A stretch of DNA of 64,000 nucleotides from Oscarella lobularis. Taxonomy: Eukaryota > Porifera > Homoscleromorpha > Homosclerophorida > Oscarellidae. The position numbers and the translations under genes were made by a program. Where the stretch lies: NCBI RefSeq assembly GCF_947507565.1, contig NC_089179.1, positions 558,001 to 622,000 of the forward strand, read 5' to 3'. Each line of letters starts with the position of its first letter. Position 1 is the stretch's first letter. Under the pieces are notes generated by a model that had not been told where the DNA came from, did not search any database, and was given only the letters and a program-made list of their open reading frames with translations. Positions 1-8,860 of this stretch are shown here, piece by piece.

Positions 1-30
1 GGCAATCGGCGTCGTCTCTTCTCTTTTCAG

Positions 31-2306
31 CCGTTCGACAAAAACTCGACGAAACGGGCGTTCGGTCTTTCGCCGATTTGTCTGATGCCGAAAAGACGCA
101 TGTAATTGACCGTGCAACGGCCGAAATTCGAAAACGCTCGACGTTCGCTGCTCTGAATCGGCGAATTTCGTCGACATTGGACAAGCACGTGCGCGAGCAC
201 GTGGCAACGGAAACAGGGGAAGAAGACCGACAAACCAGCGTCAAACTCCTTCGAGACGCCGTTGCCGATTCATCGGCCGCCTTGCTATCGCAATGGCCTG
301 ATCTTATTGAAAATATTCGCGGAAGCTGTTTCAATCGAGACCTGTCCCCCAAACTTCGATACCAAGTATGGAAGATTCGTTTGACGTCACAACGTCATGC
401 TGACGAGTATTGGCGAAAGCGACGACAACGACGCAGGGATCGAGAAGAGAAAACGGCTTCAAAACGAGATTTTGAAATTGGGCTAAAAACAGAAGGAATG
501 TTGCAGTCGTTTGGCGAAGAAACAATGGGATCATTATTAGTAAAAAATCACACGTGGATAAATGCAATGAAATCTGTTTTGTCATATTATGATGTGTGGA
601 GGAGAGAGAATCGAGATGAATCAGAACTTTCCGAAGCAGAGTACCTATTGGCTGTTCCATTGGTCAGCTGTGTCCTCACTGCAAATTGCACGGAACATTC
701 CCTACCGGTTCTCATCGAGATGTATATGACTCTGTTGGAAAGGAGACCCCTATCTTCAATGCCAATGAGTCAGGTAACGTTGTATTTTGTATGGGAGAAT
801 GTCTCAATTATTTGTGAGTAGAGTAAGAGTGCAGCAAACGAACTTGGTCATAAGGTGGAATCGCTTTTGAAAGTGAACGATCAGGAGTTGCTTGAGGGGC
901 TGCAATCATCTCTCGCCAACCCAAGTGCATCAAGAGATGACGTCCCCTTCTACAAGAGACTAAGGAATCTTTTGCATCCGCCAGCCCGGAGACTGTTTGT
1001 TGGTGAGCTACGCGGTCTATTCTTCTGCCCTTAATTTAAATGGAGACGCGTTAAGGGTATTTATCTATTGACGTTGTTAGCTACGTATGGGATCAGTGTA
1101 TTATTGCTATGGGTGTTGATCTGCTACCGTGGTTCTGCGCTGGACTGTTGCTTTTAAACAGATCAGGACTACTTCAATGCCAAACGGTACGAGTGTGATG
1201 GTTGACTATAAAACAGATTCCTGCTAATATTTTTTGTAGCTCTCAGCCGTTGAACACTGGCTAGTGAATCATAGTTGTAAATTGAAAGCGAGGCAGTTTC
1301 AAACTTTGGTACTTTGGCTAGCGTTTCATATGTTTTGTTTCCGTATTCTGGACGATGTTAGATGGACGGTTGCTTTCATAAGGAAGTGCAGGAGAAAATG
1401 GGTCAGAAGTTTTCCAAGTCATTTGAACCTGTGACAGATCCGTGGGCAGGTGGGTAAATCAGAGAGTGCAACGTTTTTACTATTAATAATTGTAACTAGA
1501 TACCCACCTCTGGGATGAGTGGTTTAAGAAAAACGTCAAGCGAAACTTGGTGCAGCACAAAAAAATTCAAATGTCCAGTTGACTATTTTTGATCTTAGAT
1601 TGAGGAGAGACGACGTGCTGACGAAGAGGAAAGAAAGAGGTATTAGGCTGGCTTTTTATTGACTTACATGAATGTGTCTGGAAGAGTGATGGAAGCCAAG
1701 CAGAAGCGGGAGCTTGATCGCTTGGCGGAGCAAGAGAGAGAAAGGCAGGAACTTCTTGTTTTTGCCTCACTGATCATTATTAGCCCTGTATGTAGAAAAG
1801 CGGATGAAGAAAGGGATTTAGAGCAGCAGAAACTGAAGCGTGAACTGGAGACAGTGAGGTTCCTTATCCTTGGCAGTAAAACCCGTGCCACTCTATGTTA
1901 TTACAGGAACGGCAAAAGCGAACTGACGCTGAAGGAGAGTTGGAAAAGCAAAGCCAAGAGATGCAGATGTTGAAAGAGGTATTCTAGACTACACAAAAGT
2001 GCTATTGTTGTACGAGTCTTTTGCAGCGCCTAGCCGCTTTAGAGACCAGAAATTCGCGGCGACAGTCTCCGCTATCAAGAGGTTGGTTTGTTGACGTCAA
2101 TGAAACTCGACTATCACCACGTTTGATTTAGCTTCGTCTAGTCAGCATCGCGCATCAGTTGGGTCAACACAGTAGCGTGATTGCAATAGCTGTATTATTT
2201 TGCATAGGTAAATGGAAGTTTGGCTGGAAGTTTGGCTGAAGAACAGCAAATTCATTCTGAGGCAGAAGACGGAAATACAGACGACGCAGCAGAATTAAAC
2301 AGTTAA
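31..2306 (+). CDS. Unrecognised coiled-coil protein, possible TBC-like domain (5' partial)
   Basis: Spliced gene entering from the left edge. The first visible exon opens after an acceptor at 29-30, so the true start lies outside the window. Exons I can join in frame: 31-773, 822-1002, about 1056-1186, then several small ones to a TAA at 2304-2306. The N-terminal visible part is charged and helical. A segment near 1080-1190 reads like a TBC/RabGAP-type helix (YVWDQC... LLPWFCAGLLLL...), which is a weak resemblance only. The last third (1600-1980) is rich in E, K and R with heptad-like spacing, predicting a coiled coil. The acceptor near 1055 is poor and was chosen because it keeps the frame. 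An AATAAA at 2409-2414 probably ends the transcript and overlaps the neighbouring convergent gene. Family not recognised; function unknown. Confidence 0.6.
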
Positions 2307-2408
2307 GTTTGAATTTAATGAATAGAAAAGCTGTTCTACTTCGAACGCGCTGTACTGTAGCATCCCACGAACCAGGGCAAGACGGAGCGAATAATACTAC
2401 AGAAAATC

Positions 2409-2414
2409 AATAAA
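2409..2414 (+). terminator. Polyadenylation signal of the leftmost gene
   Basis: AATAAA about 100 nt after the stop at 2306. Cleavage downstream would extend this transcript into the CCDC86 3' end on the other strand. Confidence 0.5.
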
Positions 2415-2420
2415 GTTTCC

Positions 2421-2896
2421 CTATGATTTTCGAATCTTTTTCCACTGTTTTTTGCTCAGTCTTTTTAGCTTGGCTGGATTTCGAATCTGTCATTTAATTA
2501 ATTAATTAATTAATTACCAACAATCAAATACAGGTAAAGTTTTTCACTCACCACTTGAACGACTTCAGATTTTCGTTCATTTTCTTCTTTCTTCTTTTGT
2601 TTCTCTTCGATCCTCTTTCTTTTCTCCTGGACACAGATAGTAGTGACAAAATGAGTTATTTCTCTTTTAGGTCAACGTGCTTGCCTCTTTTTGTCGCGCC
2701 GCTTCCTCTTTCAAAGTCCGTTCGTACTCCTGCACGGCCTTTCTGTCTTCTTTCTGCTTCATTCTCTGTTTCCATCGAGAACGCGCCGATTTATCTTTGA
2801 TCATGCTCGACTTTCTAAAGAGACAACGCGTAAAAGTCCCCGCAACCAATTTACCTACTTGACACCGCCGTCTTTCCACGATTTCGCTTTGGTCAT
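2421..2896 (-). CDS. CCDC86: CCDC86/CGR1-like nucleolar ribosome-biogenesis protein
   Basis: Four exons (2859-2896, 2685-2814, 2552-2626, 2421-2486) join in frame into 102 residues, close to the short fungal Cgr1 form and lacking the long N-terminal extension of vertebrate CCDC86. The family hallmarks are present: the SSMIKDKSARSRWKQRMKQK stretch, a basic coiled coil, and the C-terminal motif around VVQVIRNPAKLKR. Family members act in the nucleolus in 60S rRNA processing. Intron 2 (2627-2684) starts with GC (GAG|GCAAGC) and ends in AG; no in-frame GT alternative exists. The start lies 67 bp from the divergent PEX13 ATG. Identification is by conserved C-terminal motif and intron phasing. Confidence 0.85.
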
Positions 2897-2963
2897 GCTT
2901 GGGCAAATACGGGAGCACAGCGGGAAGAATATCAACAGATCCCGGCTTCCCGCAAGGACCCTC
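2897..2963. promoter_or_regulatory. Putative bidirectional promoter, CCDC86/PEX13
   Basis: Only 67 bp separate the start codons of CCDC86 (minus) and PEX13 (plus), so their promoters and 5' UTRs must share this stretch. No TATA box is evident. The call rests on spacing alone. Confidence 0.5.
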
Positions 2964-3995
2964 ATGACTTCGCCTCTCAAACCATGGGAGCAAGCCGGCA
3001 CAACGGCTTCGCAATCGGCATCAGTCGACTCATCGCGACCACCACCGCCGACAGCGCCTCGACCTCGACCGACCAGCTACACACCCACATCGTTCTACAA
3101 CCCAAATCGCTACACGCCATATAGCCCAATGTACGGCGGCAGTGGTATGTACGGCAGCGGCTACGGTAGTCCGTACGCGAGCTTCACCAACAACTATTCA
3201 CCGTACGGCTCATACGGTTACCGTCGTCCCGACGAAATGGGCGGCGCCGAAGCGAGCGAATTCGTTCGTCGCGCCGAAGAAGGCAGTCGCGGCGCCTTCC
3301 AATCGATCGAATCGATTGTTCACGCCGTCGGTTCGGTAGCCGCTATGTTGGATTCGACGTTTCACGCCGTCTATAGCTCGTTTCGAGCCGTTCTCGGCGT
3401 CGCCGATCATTTTAGTCGACTTCGCGGTCATCTCGTCAAAATCTTTTCCGCTCTTACCGTCGTTAAGATTCTCTTCTACGTCGTTGATGTACTCGCACGA
3501 TGGCTCGGTTTGAGGCGGCGTTCGACGACCGGGGGAAATCCTCTCGCCGACGAATGGAATGAGGCCGGTGGTGGAGGAGGAGGAGGAGGACGTGGAGAAG
3601 ATCAATCTATGTCGTCTTGGCCTTTTTTGATTTTTCTCGCAATTGCGCTCGGTGGACCTTTCCTCATCTGGCGTCTGATCAAATCGACCGTTGCCTCTTC
3701 GTCATCGTCGTCGTCGTCGGAAAATGACGACGACGACGAGGCGTGGGTGTCCGGCAACGGGGATCACGTCGTTGTGAGGGCGCTCTATGATTACGATGCC
3801 GGCAACGAGGACGAGTTGAGTTTTCGCGCTGGAGATGAAATGCAGTTGGCGCCGCGCGATAAACAACCGAAGGTACGCGGATGGGTGCTCGCCGCTTTGG
3901 CTGGGACGCGGGGTCTCGTGCCGAGTAACTACGTCAAGATATTGGGAAAACGGAGCGGGAATAGAAGTGGCACTAGTAATGGTGGGAATATGTAA
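2964..3995 (+). CDS. PEX13: Peroxisomal membrane protein PEX13
   Basis: Intronless gene of 343 residues. I chose the ATG at 2964 because it begins with the family's proline/KPWE N-terminus; the longer open frame upstream overlaps CCDC86. The order is a proline-rich start, a Tyr/Gly-rich segment (residues about 35-90), the conserved PEX13 helical region (about 95-170, ending in a hydrophobic segment around TVVKILFYVVDVLARWLG), a second hydrophobic segment (about 215-235), a Ser/Asp-rich linker and a C-terminal SH3 domain (ALYDYDAGNEDELSF... GLVPSNYVKIL). PEX13 is the docking and translocation subunit for PEX5-carried PTS1 cargo at the peroxisomal membrane, with SH3 and YG-rich parts forming the import site. 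The stop lies 12 bp from the stop of GPN3. Two nearby oxidase genes encode SRL-tailed PTS1 proteins. Confidence 0.95.
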   Translation: MTSPLKPWEQAGTTASQSASVDSSRPPPPTAPRPRPTSYTPTSFYNPNRYTPYSPMYGGSGMYGSGYGSPYASFTNNYSPYGSYGYRRPDEMGGAEASEFVRRAEEGSRGAFQSIESIVHAVGSVAAMLDSTFHAVYSSFRAVLGVADHFSRLRGHLVKIFSALTVVKILFYVVDVLARWLGLRRRSTTGGNPLADEWNEAGGGGGGGGRGEDQSMSSWPFLIFLAIALGGPFLIWRLIKSTVASSSSSSSSENDDDDEAWVSGNGDHVVVRALYDYDAGNEDELSFRAGDEMQLAPRDKQPKVRGWVLAALAGTRGLVPSNYVKILGKRSGNRSGTSNGGNM

Positions 3996-4007
3996 TTTAA
4001 CAAAGTT

Positions 4008-5159
4008 CTATTCTGCCACGTTTTCTGTTCTTCCTTCGTCTTCGACATCTTCTGCTTCCTAAACGAAAATTGTTTATAAAGAGTGGGGGATTAAATATTT
4101 TTTGTTTACGGGAAAATTGGTTCGTGGCTCGAGATCTTCACCGTATTGAATAGCAATGTCAATTTCGTAGAGGAGCCTGCCAATCGAGTCTTCGTCCTTT
4201 ACGTTTAGAGGCCGCAATTTGACGAGACTGTAGTCACTGATCTAACGTCATATTGATAAATAACAAAATGAAAACGCCTTAGCCTAGAAGTCTCACAAGT
4301 GATGCCAGGGCTCGGTTGAGACTGAAATACTTAGACGTCATATCGACTTTAATTTCATCTATCAATAAGTCGGTGTCGACGTCGAGATAGCTTTCTAGTT
4401 TTCGTTTTTGTTGCGCCGTGAGCAGATCCATTTTGGACATGACATTGACGTGAGGTATTTCCAGTTGAACCATCGCCGACATCGCTGTGAGAACGCCTGA
4501 CAGGAGTTTGGCTCCGTCGATGAGAAATTGGGAATCGACGAGAAATACGCCGCATATGCGGAAATCCCATCTGTGAAGTGTGTCGACGATTTGACGCATG
4601 ACGGGAATGTGAGTAAAAAGCTCGATTTGTCCTACGTATGGGTTTTAGGTTTGGGTTAGGGTTAGGGGGAACATTTGCCTGCCTGGACAGTCAATTAGGA
4701 AGTAGTCATCCTCGCCTTCGTCTAACTCATCACGCAGCCAATCAAGATGATTTACCAGATATCTAAATTTCAGATTATTAATTATTATTATTATTATTGA
4801 CTGATAGATGGACAAGCTACTCCATGCAGAAGACGAGTCCTCCATTGGGACCGAGTTTCAGCTCGTCGTCTTCCATCACATCGTCGAGATGAATCAAATC
4901 GCGAACGTCTAAACATGATGCGGTCTCAGTCATAGCAACTTGCAGCAGGTACGTTTACCTATGGATACAGTATAATTGAAGTGCTCTGCTGCTGGATCGA
5001 GATTGATGACTCGCACGAGGCGTCGAATCGTCTCGCAGTGGCGGACGAGAGCTGAGCAGTAGGTGGACTACAGAAACTTCTGTAAAAAACCCGATTCGAA
5101 ATTGGACACCGTACTTTTCCACTTCCAGCTGGCCCCATGACAAGTTGAGCATATCGCAT
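4008..5159 (-). CDS. GPN3: GPN-loop GTPase 3
   Basis: Multi-exon gene starting [15 protein letters not shown], the Walker A region characteristic of GPN3. Conserved blocks follow in order: [12 protein letters not shown] with the DPA switch, the Gly-Pro-Asn loop ([12 protein letters not shown]), the DCPGQIEL switch II block, and [20 protein letters not shown] with SKMDLL as the guanine-specificity motif. The C-terminus ends acidic. Family members act with GPN1 in assembly and nuclear import of RNA polymerase II. One intron (4632-4682, 51 nt) must begin with GC, because the frame requires a cut after CCAG and no GT exists before the acceptor; it also contains two TTAGGG-like units. The last exon ends 12 bp from the PEX13 stop, so the two 3' UTRs must overlap. 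Confidence 0.93.
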
Positions 5160-5362
5160 TTTTGACGATAGCGTGCTTTAGACTACAGATGTTGGAGCGA
5201 ACAGAGGGATAACCAGCGTCAAAACATTTGCCATAGCTATTATGCTATATTAGAGCGTACTGCGGACTATATAAAAGAATGGGTCACTGGGCCAAAACAC
5301 GACTTTTCCGGGAGGTGACGCAGGGACTTCGAAGTCACGTGCGCAATCGTGTTACGACGAGA
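5160..5362. promoter_or_regulatory. Intergenic promoter region GPN3/DDO-A
   Basis: 203 bp between divergent starts, the loosest head-to-head pair here. It holds a TATA box on the oxidase side only, suggesting an independently regulated oxidase promoter next to a TATA-less housekeeping one. Confidence 0.45.
5268..5277 (+). promoter_or_regulatory. TATA box of first oxidase gene
   Basis: TATATAAAAG lies 86 bp before the ATG at 5363. It sits too close to the in-frame upstream ATG at 5279 for that codon to be in a normal transcript, which supports 5363 as the start. Confidence 0.55.
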
Positions 5363-6942
5363 ATGGGCGAAAAGCGTATCGCTGTTATCGGGGCCGGGGT
5401 CATTGGCCTATCATCGACGATGCATCTGATTGCGAATTTGGAAAAAGACAATATTAGGCACGTCGTAGACGTCTACGCGTCCGAATTCACGCCCAATACG
5501 ACAAGCGATGGAGCAGCCGGACTTTGGGAACCTCTCCTTTGCGGTTCAAAAACGCCAGTGGAACAAGTCGAGTGAGGCAAATGCAATTAGACCTAGCTAT
5601 CGTCTATTTCGCTTTCGTCAAGTCACTGGGGAAGAGAAACGTACACTTGGCTGCGATATTTGAGAAAAAAAGACATAGCCGGGGAAATCGGTGTCGCTCA
5701 ATACTCTGGATATAATCTCTTCTCGGCCGAAGAATTTGATGTACAGTGTAGGGGTGGGGTCATGTATACGTAGATCTATTGACAAAACTTTTTAGGGAGA
5801 TCCTTTCTGGAAGGATTCCGTCATTGGCTATCGACGTGCCGTTCCAGCGGAATGGGAAGGCATCGATATGAATTTAACGTATAGCATTTTGCATGACGTG
5901 AATTTCAATATTTTTTCCTGGTTTTCTAAGCGTTGGCTACTATTTCGTGTCTATGATGGTGCAGGGGAATCGATATTGCAAATGGTTGACTGAAAGGTTT
6001 GACTACTCTTATTTCAGTTAGATCAACTCTCAAGATAACTTGGTTGATTTCTGCAGCTTACGAAGACGTTCTGCCATTCAATTTTACCAACGAAAAATCT
6101 TGTCTTTGTCAGAAGTAAAGATCTTGATATAAGTCTAAAGAGGAGACTAAAGAAATTTCGTGCACGAATTTCAGTTCTCAGGCAAATACGATCTAGTCTT
6201 GAATTGCACTGGAATTGGATCACATGATTTGCTGAATGACCACAAAGTTTATCCCGTCAGAGGACAGATAATGAAGGTGGCTAAGTTTGGCTCTTATGTG
6301 CGCGCTTTTGTCTCGATGCTGCTGTAGGTAGAGGCACCCTGGATTAAGAACTTCACAGTTGCCATGACTGAGGGGGAGGTTGCCTACGTCATTCCATGGT
6401 ATTTATGCAAAAGTGAAACTGTGTTCTATGTTGTAGTTTTTTTGTTAAGTGTTGATCATGTGGTTATCGGAGGAACGATGCAAGATGGAAATTGGAGTAC
6501 AGAATCAAGTCCCATAGATAGGGCAAGCATACTTGAAAAATGTTATCGGCTTGAGCCAAGTCTCAAAGTACGGCGCATGACGAGAAATACTCATGCGTTC
6601 ATTTTTTTGAGTGCAGAATGCTCGTATTGTTGGCGAGTGGACTGGTTTGCGACCAACTCGTCAGGAGTGCATTCGACTTGAACGAGAACAATGGAATTGT
6701 TCTGCAACATCTAGCTCCTTGCAGGTAGATCACTCAGTAATAAGGCGTTAGGACGCAATTGCGTTTAGGTTGTGCACAATTATGGACATGCGGGTGGCGG
6801 GCTCAGTCTTCACTGGGGCTGCGCTGCGGATGCAACAGATTTGGCCTATCAAGCGCTTGGCATCGTTCGCAGACCTTCTCTCGAACGTGACTACGCTTAT
6901 CAGTTCCTGCAGTCTGATAGCCATCTTAGCAGCAGACTTTAG
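5363..6942 (+). CDS. DDO: D-aspartate/D-amino-acid oxidase, copy A
   Basis: Ten exons (5363-5571, 5623-5740, 5796-5878, 5931-5996, 6057-6114, 6175-6276, 6328-6398, 6450-6567, 6617-6724, 6769-6942) give 368 residues without interruption. It is a FAD flavoprotein of the DAO/DDO family: the N-terminal dinucleotide motif GAGVIGLS, then TSDGAAGLWEP, the NCTGIGS and YPVRGQ blocks, VVIGGT...GNW, GLRP with the substrate-carboxylate arginine, and the closing [14 protein letters not shown]. The GGGLS form resembles D-aspartate oxidase more than D-amino-acid oxidase. It oxidatively deaminates D-amino acids, producing H2O2. The C-terminus SRL is a PTS1 signal, placing it in peroxisomes. The upstream ATG at 5279 is in frame, but copy similarity begins only at 5363. 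Confidence 0.9.
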
Positions 6943-6968
6943 TTCCGCGTGTCGACATGTCCACTGTC

Positions 6969-6974
6969 AATAAA
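6969..6974 (+). terminator. Polyadenylation signal, oxidase copy A
   Basis: AATAAA 27 nt after the stop of copy A and 50 nt before the start of copy B. Confidence 0.55.
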
Positions 6975-7023
6975 CATTCTGTCCTGTTCATCCGGGACTT
7001 CCACAAGTGGCGTCGCAGCGAAA

Positions 7024-8813
7024 ATGAGCGAAAAGCGCATCGCTGTTGTCGGGGCCGGGGTCATTGGCTTATCGTCGACGCTGCATCTGATTGCAAATTT
7101 GGAAAAAGACCACATTAGGCACGTCGTAGACGTCTACGCGTCCGAATTCTCGCCTAACACGACAAGCGATGGAGCACCCGGGTTTTGGAAGCCTCGCCTG
7201 TGTGGTTCAAAAACTCCAGTGGAAAAAGTCGAGTGAGACCAATGCAATTAGACCTAGCTATCATCTATTTCGCTTTCTTCAAGCCATTGGGGAAGGGAAA
7301 CGTACGCTTGGCTGCGATTTTTGAGAAAGAAGGACATAGCCGGGAAAATGGGTGTTGCTCAATGTTCTGGATATCAATTCTTCTCGACCGAAGAATTTGA
7401 TGTAGGGTTTGTTATCAGTCATTACACTCACTCCACACCCTTTCCTCATGTTTTCAGTATTTTTTATGAGTGATAGGCTATTATGCACAGAATTAAACTT
7501 TACTGACAAAACTTTTTAGGGAGATCCTTTCTGGAAGGACTCCGTCATTAGCTATCGACGTATCATTCCAGAAGAACTGGAAGGCATCGATATGAACTTG
7601 AGGTATATTTACGTGACCTAAGAGCCATTTCAATCTTTTTTTGTCTTGGTACCTGAGTACCGAGACATAGTTTTCGGTTCTTCAAAGTTTGTACGCGCTG
7701 TATCAGAAAAACGGTCCTTTGCTTTTCTTTGCATTGATATTTTATTGATACACCTGTGATTTCATGCAAGACGAACCGAGACAGTTTTCCTATCAAAAAC
7801 TTGTTTTTTTAGCGTCGGCTACTACTTCGTGTCTATGAGGGTGCAGGGAAATCGATATTGCAAATGGCTGACCGAAAGGTTTGACTGCTTTTATCTCAGT
7901 TAGATCGGCTCCCAAGATAAATTGTTTTGATTTCTGCAGCTTACGAAGACGTTCTGCCGTTCGATTTTATCAGCGAAAAATCTTGTCTTTATCAGAGGTG
8001 AAATTCTCAATGAAAGTCCGAAGAGGAAACTAATATATAAAATTTTCAGTTCTCAGGCAAATACGATGTAGTCTTGAATTGCAGTGGAATTGGATCACGC
8101 GATTTGCTGAATGACCACAACGTTTATCCCGTCAGAGGACAGATAATAAAGGTGGCTAAATTTTAGCTCTTATGTTGTCTTAGTGCTTCTGTAGGTAGAG
8201 GCACCGTGGATTAACCACTTCACAGGTGCCACAACTGAGGAGGGGATTGCCTACGTCCTTCCATGGTAAACAAAACCGTTTCTATATCATGCTTTTTGTT
8301 TCTGATTCAAGTGACGATTACGTGGTTATCGGAGGAACGTTACAAGATGGAAATTGGAGTACAGAATCAAGTCCAGCAGATAGGGCAAGCATACTTGACA
8401 AATGCTACCGGCTTGAGCCAAGTCTCAAAGTACGTGTACGACGAGGAATATTTACGCGTCTATATTTTTGAGTGCAGAAAGCTCGCATTGTTGGCGAGTG
8501 GACTGGTTTGCGACCAGTTCGTCAAGAGGGCATTCGACTCGAACGAGAACAATGGAATTGTTCTGCAACATCTAGTCCCTTACAGGTAGATCACTCAGTA
8601 ATAAGGAGTAATAAGGCGTAGGGACGCAATTGCGTTTAGGTTGTGCACAATTATGGACATGCGGGTGGCGGGCTCAGTCTTCACTGGGGCTGTGCTGCAC
8701 ATGCAACGGATTTGGCCTATCAAGCGCTTGGCATCGTCCGCAGACCTTCTCTCGAACGTGACTACGCTTATCGGTTCCTGCAGTCTCATGACCATCTTAG
8801 CAGCAGACTCTAG
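7024..8813 (+). CDS. DDO: D-aspartate/D-amino-acid oxidase, copy B
   Basis: Tandem duplicate of the gene just upstream. All ten exons have exactly the same lengths as copy A (7024-7232, 7284-7401, 7520-7602, 7813-7878, 7940-7997, 8050-8151, 8195-8265, 8312-8429, 8478-8585, 8640-8813), again 368 residues and intact. Intron sequences are still alignable, e.g. intron 1, so the duplication is young; introns 2 and 3 have grown in copy [25 protein letters not shown] and the C-terminal SRL peroxisome signal are kept. One block differs at a conserved spot: GAPGFWKP instead of GAAGLWEP near the flavin-binding TSD motif, which might change activity or substrate choice. Only 81 bp separate the two genes, so copy B's promoter probably overlaps copy A's 3' end. 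Confidence 0.9.
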
Positions 8814-8828
8814 TCACACGTCGCTGTC

Positions 8829-8834
8829 AATAAA
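8829..8834 (+). terminator. Polyadenylation signal, oxidase copy B
   Basis: AATAAA 15 nt after the stop of copy B and 26 nt before the next gene's ATG, so normal cleavage would fall at or near that start codon. Confidence 0.55.
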
Positions 8835-8860
8835 CTATACTATTTATCCGGGACGTACGT

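Noticed and set aside
4651-4668. Telomere-like TTAGGG units
   Set aside because: Only two units, inside a short GPN3 intron; too short for an interstitial telomere block.
5279-5362. Upstream in-frame ATG for oxidase copy A
   Set aside because: Lies 2 nt after the TATA box, and similarity with copy B starts only at 5363.
5363-8813. Bacterial transfer of the oxidase genes
   Set aside because: Ten introns per copy, animal-type motifs and a peroxisome signal argue for an ordinary eukaryotic origin.
7024-8813. Oxidase copy B as a pseudogene
   Set aside because: All exons join in frame with identical lengths to copy A and canonical splice sites.
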